Positions 31,281-42,856 of a stretch of DNA of 64,000 nucleotides are shown piece by piece (position 1 is the first letter of the stretch; each line of letters begins with the position of its first letter). The notes beneath the pieces are model-generated. The model was not told where the DNA came from and did no database searches. It saw only the letters and a list, made by a program, of their open reading frames with translations. The position numbers were made by a program, and so were the translations under genes. The DNA comes from Amyloporia xantha (taxonomy: Eukaryota > Basidiomycota > Agaricomycetes > Polyporales > Adustoporiaceae). The stretch lies in contig JAYKKR010000001.1 in NCBI GenBank assembly GCA_036971615.1, forward strand, positions 4,588,001 through 4,652,000, written 5' to 3'.

Positions 31281-34200
31281 ATGTACCGAGTGGTGTCCAA
31301 CACCCTCGGAAATTGGGAGCTGACACCTTTGAATGTCGAGGTTCGGACACTGAACGACAATTACAGGCTCCTGGCTGTTCGGGCGCATCCTTTAGCACTT
31401 TCAACGTATGATGTCCACATCGATGATATCGTGCTGGACTCGTCTTTGATAATTGCGTTATCCGTTTTTTCGTTCTGGCAGCTCAAACACCTCAAAGATG
31501 TTTGTTTCATGCATAATGTTGTCGTTCGGTCTCGGGACACGACCGCAGTTCTTCGAAGAACTCTGGTCGACCATACTTGTACCGGCAGATGCGTGCAGTG
31601 TTCGTACGTCTTCAGGTTCCTGTCAACTTCTCGATCGAGTCGACGTGTTCAACAGGTGCAAACCGAGATAACTGCATCTGTTGCACCAGATGCACTACCT
31701 GTGAATAACTTTTTGGAACCAGTTAATGCCGAATTGCGAGGTTCTATTATTAGAGAATGGGAGGACGCGATGCGGACCGATGCGTTGCGCCGGTTGCTAT
31801 GTGCCGTTTGTGCTAGGAAAACCTCCCCACCATATTTGTCTATGGTCATGGTCGATGATATTGATTTGCATCTTTTGCAGAACGATGCCCTCCCAGCATG
31901 TACACTACCGACTACGTATAATCTTGCGGCGTATAACAGAGCGATACTAGAACCTGCTGGCCTGGTTTATCTGGCTTGGGCCGGTCCTATGTCAATATGT
32001 ACTCAATGCAAGCATGAGTTGCAGGTAAACAAACGCATGCCCAAATTCGCATTAGCAAATTGGCTTTACTACGGGCATAGCCAATTACCTGTCAATGTGC
32101 AACTAGCATTTCAAGAAGCAACTCGCTGTGACTTGATGCTAGTGGGTCGGGCTAGATCTAGCAAGATATCCTTTCGGTTCAGTGATTTGCGTGACCACCC
32201 TCTATACGGCACGGATCGAGCTACTTCACAACGTTGTATTAAGGGCAATGTAATGGTGATGCCACAGAATGCCACGCAGCTCAATTCTGCTTTGCCGCCT
32301 ACCAATGCTGTTATTGCAGACACGATATGTGCAGTATTCGTAGGATCAACCCGCCCCTCTCGCGCTACTATAGGCAGATTGAGTCCAATCCTAGTCCGAA
32401 AGTCCCACGTGAAGACCATAATAGAGTTTCTCGTTGAACATAATCCATATTACGCTGTTACGACTGAGTTCCGCGGTCTGGACTGTAACGCCTTAGATTC
32501 CTTGTTTGGGCCCAACACATCTCATGTTGACGATGGTATACCATGTGCGATAGAAATAGGGTGTATACTAGACAATGAGGCCATTCAAGGGGCGACTGGT
32601 GACTACACCGGCCGCAACATCATACGTGATGAACCACTACCGGGTGACGATATCTTGTTGGAAAACGTCGGATTCACTACAGGTGATGAGACTGCCGAAA
32701 GTTATCGTGAAATGAAGATGAAAGCGCTGTCACATTGTTTGGCTGGCGGTCGGTTCCTGCAGTCTCAGGCTGGAAGTAGGTATGTGCCCGATTTCGAAAA
32801 CCCCTGTCTTCTGTCTTGGTTGTTCCCACATTTGGACCCATGGGGTATAGGGAGCTTCTTTCACCCGCTCCGAGCCAGAACACTCACACTCGAGGACCAG
32901 CTCACGTATTTACTGTCAGTGGGAGACAGACGTTTCGAGATGGATCCTGATTTTGCATTTGTATACTACAACATCAGACAAAAGAAGATGGTTTGTGAGG
33001 CTATAAATTTTAGAGTCCCCACCCCGCAACATGAGGGAATCATTCGTAGCTTGATGGGTGTCCGATTAGATATTCTGGACCAATTGATTATAAAGTACAA
33101 ACACAATAAACTTTACAAGCCTGCTGACGAGGAGGAGCGTTCCATTATACGTGTTCTGTCTCGGGTCGGTCTTGTAGGATATGAAATACCAGGCACCGCT
33201 GCACATAAGTTGACACTAAGGAATCAGATCCGAGGTGTGGTTAATCATATGGGAACACCCACCTTATTCATTACGCTTAATCCTTCTGACGTGGACCATC
33301 CCGTTGTGCGTCTGTATGCCGGTGAATCTATCGATTTGGACGACGCTGCCAGAGGTGAGGATTTATCTGGTTGGAAACGGAAGCTTGTTGCTGCTCGCAA
33401 CCCAGGGGCATGCGCTTTGTTCTTCAATACGATCATGACTAGTTTTATTAGTGTGATACTTCGCTATGGTCGTCCGGGAAGAGGTTTGTTTGGTAGGTGC
33501 ACCGCATACTACGGTACTGTGGAGGCGCAAGGGAAGGGTACCCTTCATTGTCACATGCTGATATGGTTGGAAGGACATCTTAACCCGCAGCAGATGAGAG
33601 ATTCTATAGACGCGTCATCGGAATACAGGGACCGTCTGTTCCGATGGCTAGAGTCTATCATAAAATGCGAACTTTTAGGGGCAACAACTGTAACTCTAGA
33701 ACCAAACGGAGTGCGATTACCACGTCCTCGCCGAAGTGTCGATTCCGGTAATCCACATCCTACCGTGATCGCATCTCCCTCGATTGCGCGTCTTGATGCC
33801 GTGGATTTCACTGAACAATATGAAAGAACCGTCAACGAGTTAGTTAAGGAATACAACTGGCATGAACACACCACTACGTGTTGGAAGTATCTGAAGAAGG
33901 GCACAGAAGGGACCGATGCGACATGTCGCATGAGAATAGACGGATCGACGGCACCTGTTACGACCCTAGATCAGGATACAGGGTCTATAATGCTTCGTCG
34001 GTTGCATCCGCGCATCGCCTGTTACAATGATACTGTCATGTTTCTTGTCAAATCCAATATGGATATTAAGTTCATTGGTTCTGGGGAAGGAGCTAAGGCG
34101 CTCATATACTACATCACGGATTATATCACGAAATCGCCGCTCCAGACTCACGTAGGTCTTGCCGCCTTGTCGTATGCTATACAACGGTCCACGAGTAAGT

Positions 34201-37200
34201 ATGCTGCCATGGGGGAGAGTGTTATCGACGGAAACACTAAAGGTGCTCTTACGATCACAGTCAATAGTATGATGTCTCGGCAGGAAATATCTCACTCACA
34301 AGTGATGAGTTATCTTATCGGAGGCGGGGACCATTATACCAGTCATCAATATCGTGCACTGCATTGGGGCGCCTTCGATAGACGGGTTCGATCGTACACG
34401 TTGATCAGTGTACCTTCTCGCGTTCAAGAAGACCTTAATGACGCCGTATCGGATGACAATTCAAGGAGCACAGAGGATGTGTTGGTGCGGGAAGGTATGT
34501 CGTCTACGAGGAGGACTATATCGATTGAAGAGGACGGAGTGTATCTAGGCAGTGGAAGCTTGACTGAACCAGATGCGGCAATGGAAGCGGAAGAGTCTGA
34601 AGTAGGTGTGGCGTCTGCTGATGATGATCAGGTGATGCTGACATTGGGATCCGGATCTATATCAGCGTCTAGCCAGCAACTTGATTATGTTTACAGGAGT
34701 GATGATCCAATCTTTGACGAACTCCCCCTATATGCTTTCGTAGGTCTCACAGAAAAAATCACCATATCGAGCGAGACGGCTCGGTTGAGCAGACGAGCCG
34801 AGCCAGATTCGTCTAGAGGTCGTCCCGCTGGGCTTAGGGGTACTTTCTGCTCGAATGCTCATCCTCAATATGGTACACATCTTCTTCGTATGCGATCGAC
34901 ATGGGTCATACCTGTTATGCTCGGGAACCGTACGCCGAGATCTGATCGAGGGGTGGAGGAAAAGGATTTGTGGGCGCGTATGATGCTAATCATGTTCGTT
35001 CCGTGGCGAACGCCTGCAGACTTGAAGTTCGACACAGAGACTTGGACGGACGCATTTGACAGGGTGTATGACGGTATTCCAACGCCATACAAAACAATTA
35101 TAGGTAATATGAACGTACTGTCGGAATGCCGAGACGCTCGCGATGCGTCCAACGCCGTCCGCTTTAATTGCAATAGTCACGAGCGGGACTATATAGACGA
35201 TGCAGATATACATACGGACGCCGACTCGAGAACTTTGCACGCGGATTCCATGATGGTAGACGATCCGTCTGATGACCAGTATGATGGTTTCGACAATATG
35301 GAATGGCTTAATGGACCCCAATCAGTTGATTTGGAGAGTACGTTAGATTCATATATTGGATTCGAGGCTAGATGTTCCCTGGATTTATGTTACAGCGGAT
35401 GTGGCGTTGGGTCGGCGGATTTCCTGCTCGATATGGGTAGAGCTGTCGTGCGGTCTGAGGTCGACGATGGGGCTCTTTACGTGCAGAGTCAAATCATGAA
35501 ACAACTGAAACGACAGCGTCGACCGGAACGAACAGTATCCACGGTGGACGCTCGACCGGTCAAGCGTGCTCGACGAGAACACGCACCTACTGTCACTATA
35601 TCCGACTTGGACGTACATACTAACCCTGGGCACCCGCGTCCTGTAATACATGATCCGGACACGGTCCTCAGTGTCGCAAATCAGGTGGTATCAGAGTGGG
35701 GACTGGATGACAACAGAGAACAAGAGAGAGCATTTAGGATATTGGCTGAACATGTCGCGCACGGCAGCGGACAGTTGTTGATGTATATGGCCGGAGTCGG
35801 TGGTACTGGCAAGACACATACTGTCAATGCGATGTTGAGTCTTTTCGACATGCTATCTCGATCGGAGGAGGTGCTGGTCGGCGCGCCGACCGGCGCGTCA
35901 GCTTTGCTCATCGATGGTTTCACGATACATTCCCTTACAATGCTTCCACAGAAGGTCAAAGACTATACGAAACTGAAGGCTATATGGGCCACAGTCCGAT
36001 ACTTGATAATCGACGAGGTGTCAATGGTAGGTGCCCAACTATTATGTCAGATATCGGACAGACTTCGCCACGCAAAGGGCGATGATGAGGAAATATCTGA
36101 TGTCCCGTTCGGAGGGCTTAACATTATATTTACGGGCGATTTCGGCCAGCTGCGCCCCGTAGGTGGTCATACATTGTACAGTCATGCATTGCTGGGTAAA
36201 CTAATGGTATCGCAGAGTCGAAACCCGGGTAAGATAGACTCACTTAATGGTATGTGGCTGTGGAGGCAAGTGGAGACTGTCGTCCAATTAACAAAAAATC
36301 AACGGCAGAAGAGTGATGCTGCATATGCGGAACTTCTTGGTCGAGTCCGCACGGGTACATGTCGGGGAAGTACGTCTAGTCGCCCTTCATTCCATTCCGA
36401 TGTAGATAACAGTGACGTAGCCACACTTCGCCGTAGGCAGCTCAGTCGACTAGCGAATAGCGACCCGGCTACTCTACGCGATTTTGCTGATGCGCCTATT
36501 ATAGTGGGCACCAAGGCTATTCGTGATTGCCTAAATGCCAGAATCATAGCCCATCGCGCCTTAGAATACCATCAAGAAGTTCACCTGTATCATTCACACG
36601 ATATGGTTGCACGGGTGCCTCTTGGACACATCAACCAAGACCTGGCGTGGACCGCATCAAGCACTGTGACGAAAGACCATATGGGTCGTCTGCCGATGTT
36701 CCCAGGTATGAAGGTGATGGTTTGCGAGAATCTTGCGTTCAGTCGTAAGGTAGTTAACGGTTCTGAAGGGACTATCCGTGACATCAAATACACAACAGAT
36801 GCTCGAGGGCGACGGTATGCAACTGTCGTGTATGTTCATATACCTGGGGCTGGTATTGTTAGCGACGACTTGGGCGTGAACGTCGTTCCTATCTTTCCTC
36901 AACGGTCACAGTTTGCTTTCAATCTTCCTGGAATAAACCACTCTAATGGGACGTGCTCTGTTAGTCGAATGCAGGTTCCGCTATTACCAGCTTATGCGTA
37001 CACAGATTACAAGGCTCAAGGGCGGTCTCTGACCCATGCGATCGTGGATTTGGAGAGCGCACATTCTCTTCAAGGTGTCTATGTGATGCTGTCTCGTGTA
37101 AAGACACTCCGAGGACTTGCCGTTCTAAGAGCGTTCAGTCCTAGTAAAATTAATCAGCACTTGTCCGAAGAACTTAGAATCGAGTTGCATCGAATCCATC

Positions 37201-37244
37201 ATCTGGCCGAGCTGACCACATTACGGTACGGAACCCGACACTGA
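31281..37244 (+). CDS. Helitron RepHel: HUH endonuclease plus PIF1-type helicase
   Basis: An uninterrupted 1,987-residue frame. A DUF6570-like region appears at about residues 235-300 (ICTQCKHELQVNKRMPKFALANWLYYGH, written here only as a landmark). The Helitron Rep domain has the HUH motif H-C-H at residues 756-758 (TLHCHMLIW) and the two-tyrosine motif Y944/Y948 (YYITDYITK). These cut and ligate single-stranded DNA in rolling-circle transposition. The PIF1-family helicase has Walker A GVGGTGKT at about 1505-1512, Walker B LIIDEVSM near 1576, FTGDFGQLRPV, and a late YKAQGRSLTHAIVDL motif. All catalytic landmarks are present, so this copy may be active. It is the only transposition gene in the element and runs in the element's 5'-3' sense. 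Confidence 0.95.
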   Translation: MYRVVSNTLGNWELTPLNVEVRTLNDNYRLLAVRAHPLALSTYDVHIDDIVLDSSLIIALSVFSFWQLKHLKDVCFMHNVVVRSRDTTAVLRRTLVDHTCTGRCVQCSYVFRFLSTSRSSRRVQQVQTEITASVAPDALPVNNFLEPVNAELRGSIIREWEDAMRTDALRRLLCAVCARKTSPPYLSMVMVDDIDLHLLQNDALPACTLPTTYNLAAYNRAILEPAGLVYLAWAGPMSICTQCKHELQVNKRMPKFALANWLYYGHSQLPVNVQLAFQEATRCDLMLVGRARSSKISFRFSDLRDHPLYGTDRATSQRCIKGNVMVMPQNATQLNSALPPTNAVIADTICAVFVGSTRPSRATIGRLSPILVRKSHVKTIIEFLVEHNPYYAVTTEFRGLDCNALDSLFGPNTSHVDDGIPCAIEIGCILDNEAIQGATGDYTGRNIIRDEPLPGDDILLENVGFTTGDETAESYREMKMKALSHCLAGGRFLQSQAGSRYVPDFENPCLLSWLFPHLDPWGIGSFFHPLRARTLTLEDQLTYLLSVGDRRFEMDPDFAFVYYNIRQKKMVCEAINFRVPTPQHEGIIRSLMGVRLDILDQLIIKYKHNKLYKPADEEERSIIRVLSRVGLVGYEIPGTAAHKLTLRNQIRGVVNHMGTPTLFITLNPSDVDHPVVRLYAGESIDLDDAARGEDLSGWKRKLVAARNPGACALFFNTIMTSFISVILRYGRPGRGLFGRCTAYYGTVEAQGKGTLHCHMLIWLEGHLNPQQMRDSIDASSEYRDRLFRWLESIIKCELLGATTVTLEPNGVRLPRPRRSVDSGNPHPTVIASPSIARLDAVDFTEQYERTVNELVKEYNWHEHTTTCWKYLKKGTEGTDATCRMRIDGSTAPVTTLDQDTGSIMLRRLHPRIACYNDTVMFLVKSNMDIKFIGSGEGAKALIYYITDYITKSPLQTHVGLAALSYAIQRSTSKYAAMGESVIDGNTKGALTITVNSMMSRQEISHSQVMSYLIGGGDHYTSHQYRALHWGAFDRRVRSYTLISVPSRVQEDLNDAVSDDNSRSTEDVLVREGMSSTRRTISIEEDGVYLGSGSLTEPDAAMEAEESEVGVASADDDQVMLTLGSGSISASSQQLDYVYRSDDPIFDELPLYAFVGLTEKITISSETARLSRRAEPDSSRGRPAGLRGTFCSNAHPQYGTHLLRMRSTWVIPVMLGNRTPRSDRGVEEKDLWARMMLIMFVPWRTPADLKFDTETWTDAFDRVYDGIPTPYKTIIGNMNVLSECRDARDASNAVRFNCNSHERDYIDDADIHTDADSRTLHADSMMVDDPSDDQYDGFDNMEWLNGPQSVDLESTLDSYIGFEARCSLDLCYSGCGVGSADFLLDMGRAVVRSEVDDGALYVQSQIMKQLKRQRRPERTVSTVDARPVKRARREHAPTVTISDLDVHTNPGHPRPVIHDPDTVLSVANQVVSEWGLDDNREQERAFRILAEHVAHGSGQLLMYMAGVGGTGKTHTVNAMLSLFDMLSRSEEVLVGAPTGASALLIDGFTIHSLTMLPQKVKDYTKLKAIWATVRYLIIDEVSMVGAQLLCQISDRLRHAKGDDEEISDVPFGGLNIIFTGDFGQLRPVGGHTLYSHALLGKLMVSQSRNPGKIDSLNGMWLWRQVETVVQLTKNQRQKSDAAYAELLGRVRTGTCRGSTSSRPSFHSDVDNSDVATLRRRQLSRLANSDPATLRDFADAPIIVGTKAIRDCLNARIIAHRALEYHQEVHLYHSHDMVARVPLGHINQDLAWTASSTVTKDHMGRLPMFPGMKVMVCENLAFSRKVVNGSEGTIRDIKYTTDARGRRYATVVYVHIPGAGIVSDDLGVNVVPIFPQRSQFAFNLPGINHSNGTCSVSRMQVPLLPAYAYTDYKAQGRSLTHAIVDLESAHSLQGVYVMLSRVKTLRGLAVLRAFSPSKINQHLSEELRIELHRIHHLAELTTLRYGTRH

Positions 37245-37647
37245 TCATCTGTAATTGTCCTCACCCGTAAGGTGAAGTCGATTGTTCCGCACCCATCAAC
37301 GCCAATATTGTCATGTGGCCCAAAATATCAACCGGGCGCGTTGGCAGAGGGCCTACGGCGTACGCCACTGCAGTTCAATTACGGCGAGTCGCTTCTATCA
37401 TATCACCTACTACCTCATCAGGGAAAAAATCGCCATGTGATACATTTTCGGCCCATCCTTCACGTCGTCTTCTCCGTGCAGCACATGGGACACAATCGTC
37501 ACGTCGGAATGTCATGATGGGTATGTCTTCTGGCGCTGAGTTGCGCAGGGCTGGATACTGCCGATCTAGATACCAGCGTCTGACGCATGTAGCATAAATA
37601 CCCCTCCTGCGCGTGTGATATGTCGACGATACCCCCCTCCCTCACGT
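37245..37647. other. Intergenic DNA downstream of RepHel
   Basis: No gene. A TATA-like GCATAAATAC lies at about 37590-37599, some 50 bp before the next ATG. Confidence 0.4.
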
Positions 37648-38849
37648 ATGAACGTATCGTCTCCTTCCCCATCCGACACCTCTTCGCTGTCCACTGTCGA
37701 CGACCTATCTCTTACTAACCTGTCTCGCAAAATGCGGGATGCGCCGAATGCACCTAGCTTGGACGCGGTAGATACGATATGTGCTCATGCCGCACGGGAT
37801 TGTCGATTCTTGGGCCACCCGCGTTTGATGGCCGAGCTGGCGTGGAGAGGGGATGTAGATGGTCGCGAGGTTCTAGTCACCTCCGCCACCGGCCTACCTG
37901 CTGTGCTCTGGACTACCGGGGAGATTAGTGGGCGCGACTTCTGGTTGCAGGCTTGTGGTAGTTGGAACTCCGAGGTCGCACAAAAAAATCAGCGGACTGA
38001 AAATGCCGGTTTTTCTGGTCACGTGGCGACTGCGTTTGTAACGAACCCGTATGAATCTCGACTGCAAGGTCTGTATGCCGCTAGTATAGCGGGCATCGAA
38101 ACGATAGTCGCCTCAGCCTTGTCCCATGACGGTGGCAATCGAGCGGCAGTGGGAATGCTTGATCGAGAGCGTCGTTTCAAAGTACGGCACGCCGTATTTG
38201 AGGTGGATACACTGCGTGTTGTGTTTATATTCTTATACTGAAGTATGACGTGATCTACAGATGGTTGAACCTATTCGTGATACGCAGATGCAAGAAGGTT
38301 GGTCTCATATATGGTATAAACCTATCATATGTGTTAACATTTATATGTTGATCAGTTTGGAACATTTCCAATTGGCCCTGTGTTTACCCAGAGGCCAGAG
38401 ATGAACGCGACCGGATGTTTCAACTCAAACAGCACCGGCCTCGGCTGCTGCCAGCTTTCAACACACGTGGTCGCTGTATCAATCCGGACCAGTATGAACA
38501 CGCATTGCGTGGCTCGCTGTCGCGAGTCGCAGTCGTCGTGTCCCGGTGGGCCATCAGAGACCGGTTAGTATTTTGTGCAGATGTAGCAGAGATAAACGTC
38601 ATCCGTGACCCGGTCTCGTTGATTCGGTCGCCTGCTGCTCGTTTCAAGGGACGTGAGGAACCGACGTTCCGTATCCCTGTCGTCGAACCTACTTCGTACG
38701 TTACATATCGTATGTTGGGGTGTCCGGCTGACTTTTTATCAGGCGCAATGGTGGTTCAAGTGCGGGACCATCTGTTCTACGTCCATTGTGATCTCATACC
38801 GTACCGTATGTACTCATCTCAGTGGTTCAGAACAGCACCATTGATGTGA
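37648..38849 (+). CDS. Unrecognised cargo protein
   Basis: Three exons are suggested: 37648 to about 38215 (MNVSSPSPSDTSSL to VFEVDTLR), a short exon near 38262-38297 (MVEPIRDTQMQEG), and about 38356-38849 (VWNISNWPCVYPEARDERD, ending WFRTAPLM). Introns show GT-AG borders of about 45-60 bp. The product of roughly 360 residues has a Ser-rich start and no domain I recognise. It sits directly after RepHel on the same strand. The start could also be an upstream non-ATG codon; I took the first ATG of the frame. Confidence 0.55.
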
Positions 38850-40622
38850 TTGTCCTCGTCTGAATGTGTAGTATACTGTAGTTTTGATTGTAACGTGCGC
38901 TTCCCGACCAATTTTCGTTTGTTTTGTTATATTGTCGAGTTGCTGTCGCTGTATTGAATTCTTGAATGTCCTTATCTGTGTTCTGTCCATGTGTGTTTGG
39001 CGGCGTTGTATTGGGCGCCATAGTGCCATTATGTCTTAGTGATTGTGTTTGGCTCGACCTCGTTACATATTCAAGCATGCTATCACATCCCGTGCATCGT
39101 ATCGTGCGATCCTCGCGGGTGCTGTATCCTGTTGGCGCCGACAACGGAGTATACGATATACTGAATCTAGCCTTAGATATGGAGTCCGATAATCCTGAAC
39201 GCATGTCTGTGTAGTCGGGACGCCTCTCGGTGTATCCGCTCGAATTCGAGGGACTTTAGTTCGTGCATGTTGCCCCTACTTCGTCGGTCCCAATCATATA
39301 ACTGATGTATCCATTGTCAGTAGCATTTCGTCGATGTCGGCGGACATTCCCTTGCGTACTTCATCACAGCGGTCCGTATGCATAAGTAATATATCGCCAT
39401 ATACTCTACACTGTTCATGTTACAGCTTCCGACTGTTCGATTCCAGGTTACAGGTTGCGCTGGTGCACGTAACGTAGCCAGGTATCCTGGCTCTGGGAGT
39501 ACCGGATGTAATGTCTGGATTGCTATGGTATGAGGCCGACACTTTTCGTTGTGCGGGTCGCGCGGAATCTTAATAAGCATACTTTATCGAATCTTACGAT
39601 TGCATGTCTGATATCGTATTAGGTAGCCCATATTAATCAGGTCGCCCGTATCGTCGGTTCATCATATCGAAATAATATTCTGAGTGTTATTGGTATCGTG
39701 ACACACGCCATGCACGATATCCCTGCGCCGTTGCTTAAAGCCGATCTATATTCAATCTTCACCGGTAGGCCTCGAAAGTCCGTGATCTCGTGGACGTATC
39801 ATGCGGCGTCTTGTCATAGTCCATTCTGATATCCATTCTGATACCTCGCCTGCATTTTAGGTGATATATATGTTCGATCGACCCCATTGTCGGATCTCCA
39901 CACGGGAGACGGCGTATGTCTGTTGATCATAGTTAGCGTCGGAATGAAGACGCTCCATCTGTGGCTGGTAATTACCCTGTGCGGCACTTTATGACTTGTC
40001 TCATGTTTGTCCTGTTTGGCAGACATAGTCGGGGGTACATTTCGCGCATCGATGACTTACATCCGCTGACTCAAACAAGGAGTTAGACGCCTTCCACTCA
40101 GTTTATGCGCTATATCGGCTGGTAGCTATTGCGAATTGTGTGATTCATTCAGTTATCGACCTGGTCTGAAATACATAGACCGAGTTTGCGGGTGGCGCTA
40201 CCCAACCCAAAAAGCCTAGTTCGTCATCTGCCTCCATGTTGGGCCCACTGCTGGCTGATACGTCTGGTCGACCTATAACGGGAAATCTCCATCAGTATGA
40301 GGCATGCGTTCGTAACGAGTCAGGCGGTGTACAGGGTTCTTCCGACTGCACGGAATGATATAGTACAGTCTGTCCTATCGGTTCGGGATACACTGAATTG
40401 GGCGTACAATAATCAGCCGACTCAGTTTTGACTACTGACCGATATTTGTAAATGTTAGGTGCGGTAATTCGGTTGGCCTATAACCGCTCAACAGGTCTAT
40501 CTCTCTCTCAATTACGATACCACAATCGTACATCGTACTCTGAAATTCCGTTCACAGCATAGGTTCGTCTGTCATCATAGTGTTCGTTTGCGCGTACATA
40601 CATTTGATGTTTCGTTGTCAGC
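38850..40622. other. Helitron non-coding DNA
   Basis: About 1.8 kb without a supported gene on either strand; short frames only. The final part should contain the BTB gene promoter. Confidence 0.4.
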
Positions 40623-41666
40623 ATGTTCCATTACGCTGCCCCATCTGACGACGACAGCGCGGATGTTGTTTTACTGGCTTCCGATGGTACTGGGTTTCGT
40701 GCGCATCGGTCTATGCTACAGCATGCATCCGCTAGTTTTGCGGCTATCGTCCCCGACGAAGTCGTCGCTAGTAGCGAACCCCTAGAATCCGACGACCTTG
40801 ACGCAGTGCCTGTTGTTGTCACTGTACAACTCGTGGATAGCGCTGCGACTCTGCGCGTGTTGTTGCGGTTCTGCTATCCGATGGCCGATCCCGTATTCCC
40901 GACTATGGAAGTCCTCGCGTCGGTTATGAGCGCCGCTTTCAAGTATGAGTTGAAGCGCGCACAGGCCGCATGCACTAATGCACTCATGTCTCCAGATATG
41001 TTAAAGGAATTCCCTTTCGATGTCTACGCCGTGGCTCATCTCAACAAGCTTGGTCGTGAGACGCGATTGGCCGCCCGAAATACGTTGAAATACAAGGTGC
41101 ATTGGGCATCTCCTATGCCCCTTCAGCTGGGATCTACGACTGGATCGGCCGTATATGAACTGCTTCGTTACAGAGAGCAGTGCAGGTCGTCTGCATTGGA
41201 TGCTATGCGAGACTCTATATGGTGGGACACCTTAGGAGACGTGCAGTACTACCCGTGTTTCGCTTGCGACCCGGATGCCGAGGAAAACGAGTCAACCAAG
41301 CACTATTCTCTACAGGTAGAGGATTGTCTCAGGATTACGCATCGCCTCCTCTCCATTCACCCTTGTGGGTCGGACATACTTCGGGAGAAGATATTGGCAA
41401 ACATCATAGTCCTTGCCCCCTTCCACGACGGGTTTATGGGGTCCTGTGACTCTGGCGATTGTCGCGAGCGTGTCGTTACTGCGTTAATCGGTGTGCACCA
41501 AGAAGTGATGGGCGAGATAGACCGCGCGATCCGAGATGTATGTTGTTCTGTTCGCTCGAATATATTTACTGATGATTTATCTATTAGATCGAGCTTCATA
41601 TCAAGTTCTGAACACCTGATCGATGTACAACGAAGTAGCTGCGGTGTAAGATTGGCTCGTATATGA
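40623..41666 (+). CDS. BTB/POZ domain protein
   Basis: A single-exon frame of 347 residues. The N-terminus has the BTB layout ADVVLLASDGTGFRAHRSML, then SASFAAIVPDE and a core YELKRAQAACTNAL at about residues 110-125. BTB domains dimerise and can link substrates to CUL3 ubiquitin ligases. Single-domain BTB proteins of this style form a large Agaricomycete family. Nothing visible disrupts the gene. It is cargo like the two F-box genes. Confidence 0.8.
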   Translation: MFHYAAPSDDDSADVVLLASDGTGFRAHRSMLQHASASFAAIVPDEVVASSEPLESDDLDAVPVVVTVQLVDSAATLRVLLRFCYPMADPVFPTMEVLASVMSAAFKYELKRAQAACTNALMSPDMLKEFPFDVYAVAHLNKLGRETRLAARNTLKYKVHWASPMPLQLGSTTGSAVYELLRYREQCRSSALDAMRDSIWWDTLGDVQYYPCFACDPDAEENESTKHYSLQVEDCLRITHRLLSIHPCGSDILREKILANIIVLAPFHDGFMGSCDSGDCRERVVTALIGVHQEVMGEIDRAIRDVCCSVRSNIFTDDLSIRSSFISSSEHLIDVQRSSCGVRLARI

Positions 41667-42856
41667 CCTCAAACTTACATATGGTCGTATATCTGGAGTG
41701 GTCTGCGGGTGTATGGACACATCAGAGTGCGGATGTTAGGGATCGTATTACGACACGTTGTATTTGTATGATGTAGCAGCTTCGCAACTACGACGTTGTA
41801 GTGTCGTATATGATGCACTGTACTGCGAACTGTATTGACTGCATAAATACATGCTGACATGTTCTATAACCCGGCGGTTCATACAATCACACTGTGGAAT
41901 CGGTCGCATATATGATACGCAGGTCCCATAGGTGCCATACCTGCCAGTACATACCGTATGCACTGTTTGTGCATATCATGGTTACCGATATACCACATAA
42001 TCTGTTTTGATTAGGCTTGATAGTTCTAGTTCGAATGCGGATAACGTGTCGTTATCCTATCGACCTCTTTGTCATATGGCAAATAACGTACCTCATAGCT
42101 TTGTTGCACCCCACAATTTCACGATCTAGAATTCCAGTCGATCTCATGCTATATGTGGCTTTAATGCGCAGGGTCGATACTCTACATGCAGTATATCGTC
42201 GTAACATGTCATCATGAACCCTGAGGCGTAATCGGATCGGTCAATTATGGCCCGATCGAACACTAACATGTGGTCTCGTCCCGAGGTCAATCCATCCGTG
42301 GTCAGGCGATGCATAGACTGATGTGCGCCCCATACATATGACGGCAGGTGACGCGTATTAAGCTATATGTGCATCCATCAGTTGACCGTCGACTAATATC
42401 TATGGCATGCTCCTTGAGGTCCGTTATGGAAATCCGATCGGGTGTGTCAGTCCCCTTCAGTCACCCTACAGCAATCGCGTACCGAGTTGAATAAGTCCGT
42501 AAGTAGCATCGTCGGCTGCGGCATTGTAATGACATGTATTGCATGTAACGGGGTCATGCTGTGTAGTACATGCTTGTTCTCGACATTTCGACCCGGTTAC
42601 TCTTTCCTACGGTCTGATGAGCTCCACACATCATGGGCTTTGTACACCTCGCTCGCTGTGTACGTGTTAAGCAGATGGACCGAATGCCTGGTACCAAACT
42701 ACCAATTGTCATGAGTTGAGATGTGCGACAGGCAGTCGCGCGAACTGCACGAAATATATAAATGTGGTACCGTGCAATGGGTTGGTCCAGTTGTGTCTGC
42801 CCGTCGTCAACGTCTCCTCTTATTGACTTCTACTATTCGCCTCGTTTAACTGCAAG
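41667..42856. other. Helitron non-coding DNA with a TATA box at its right end
   Basis: No gene is supported. TATATAAA at 42755-42762 lies 95 bp before the ATG at 42857 and is a good core-promoter candidate. Confidence 0.45.
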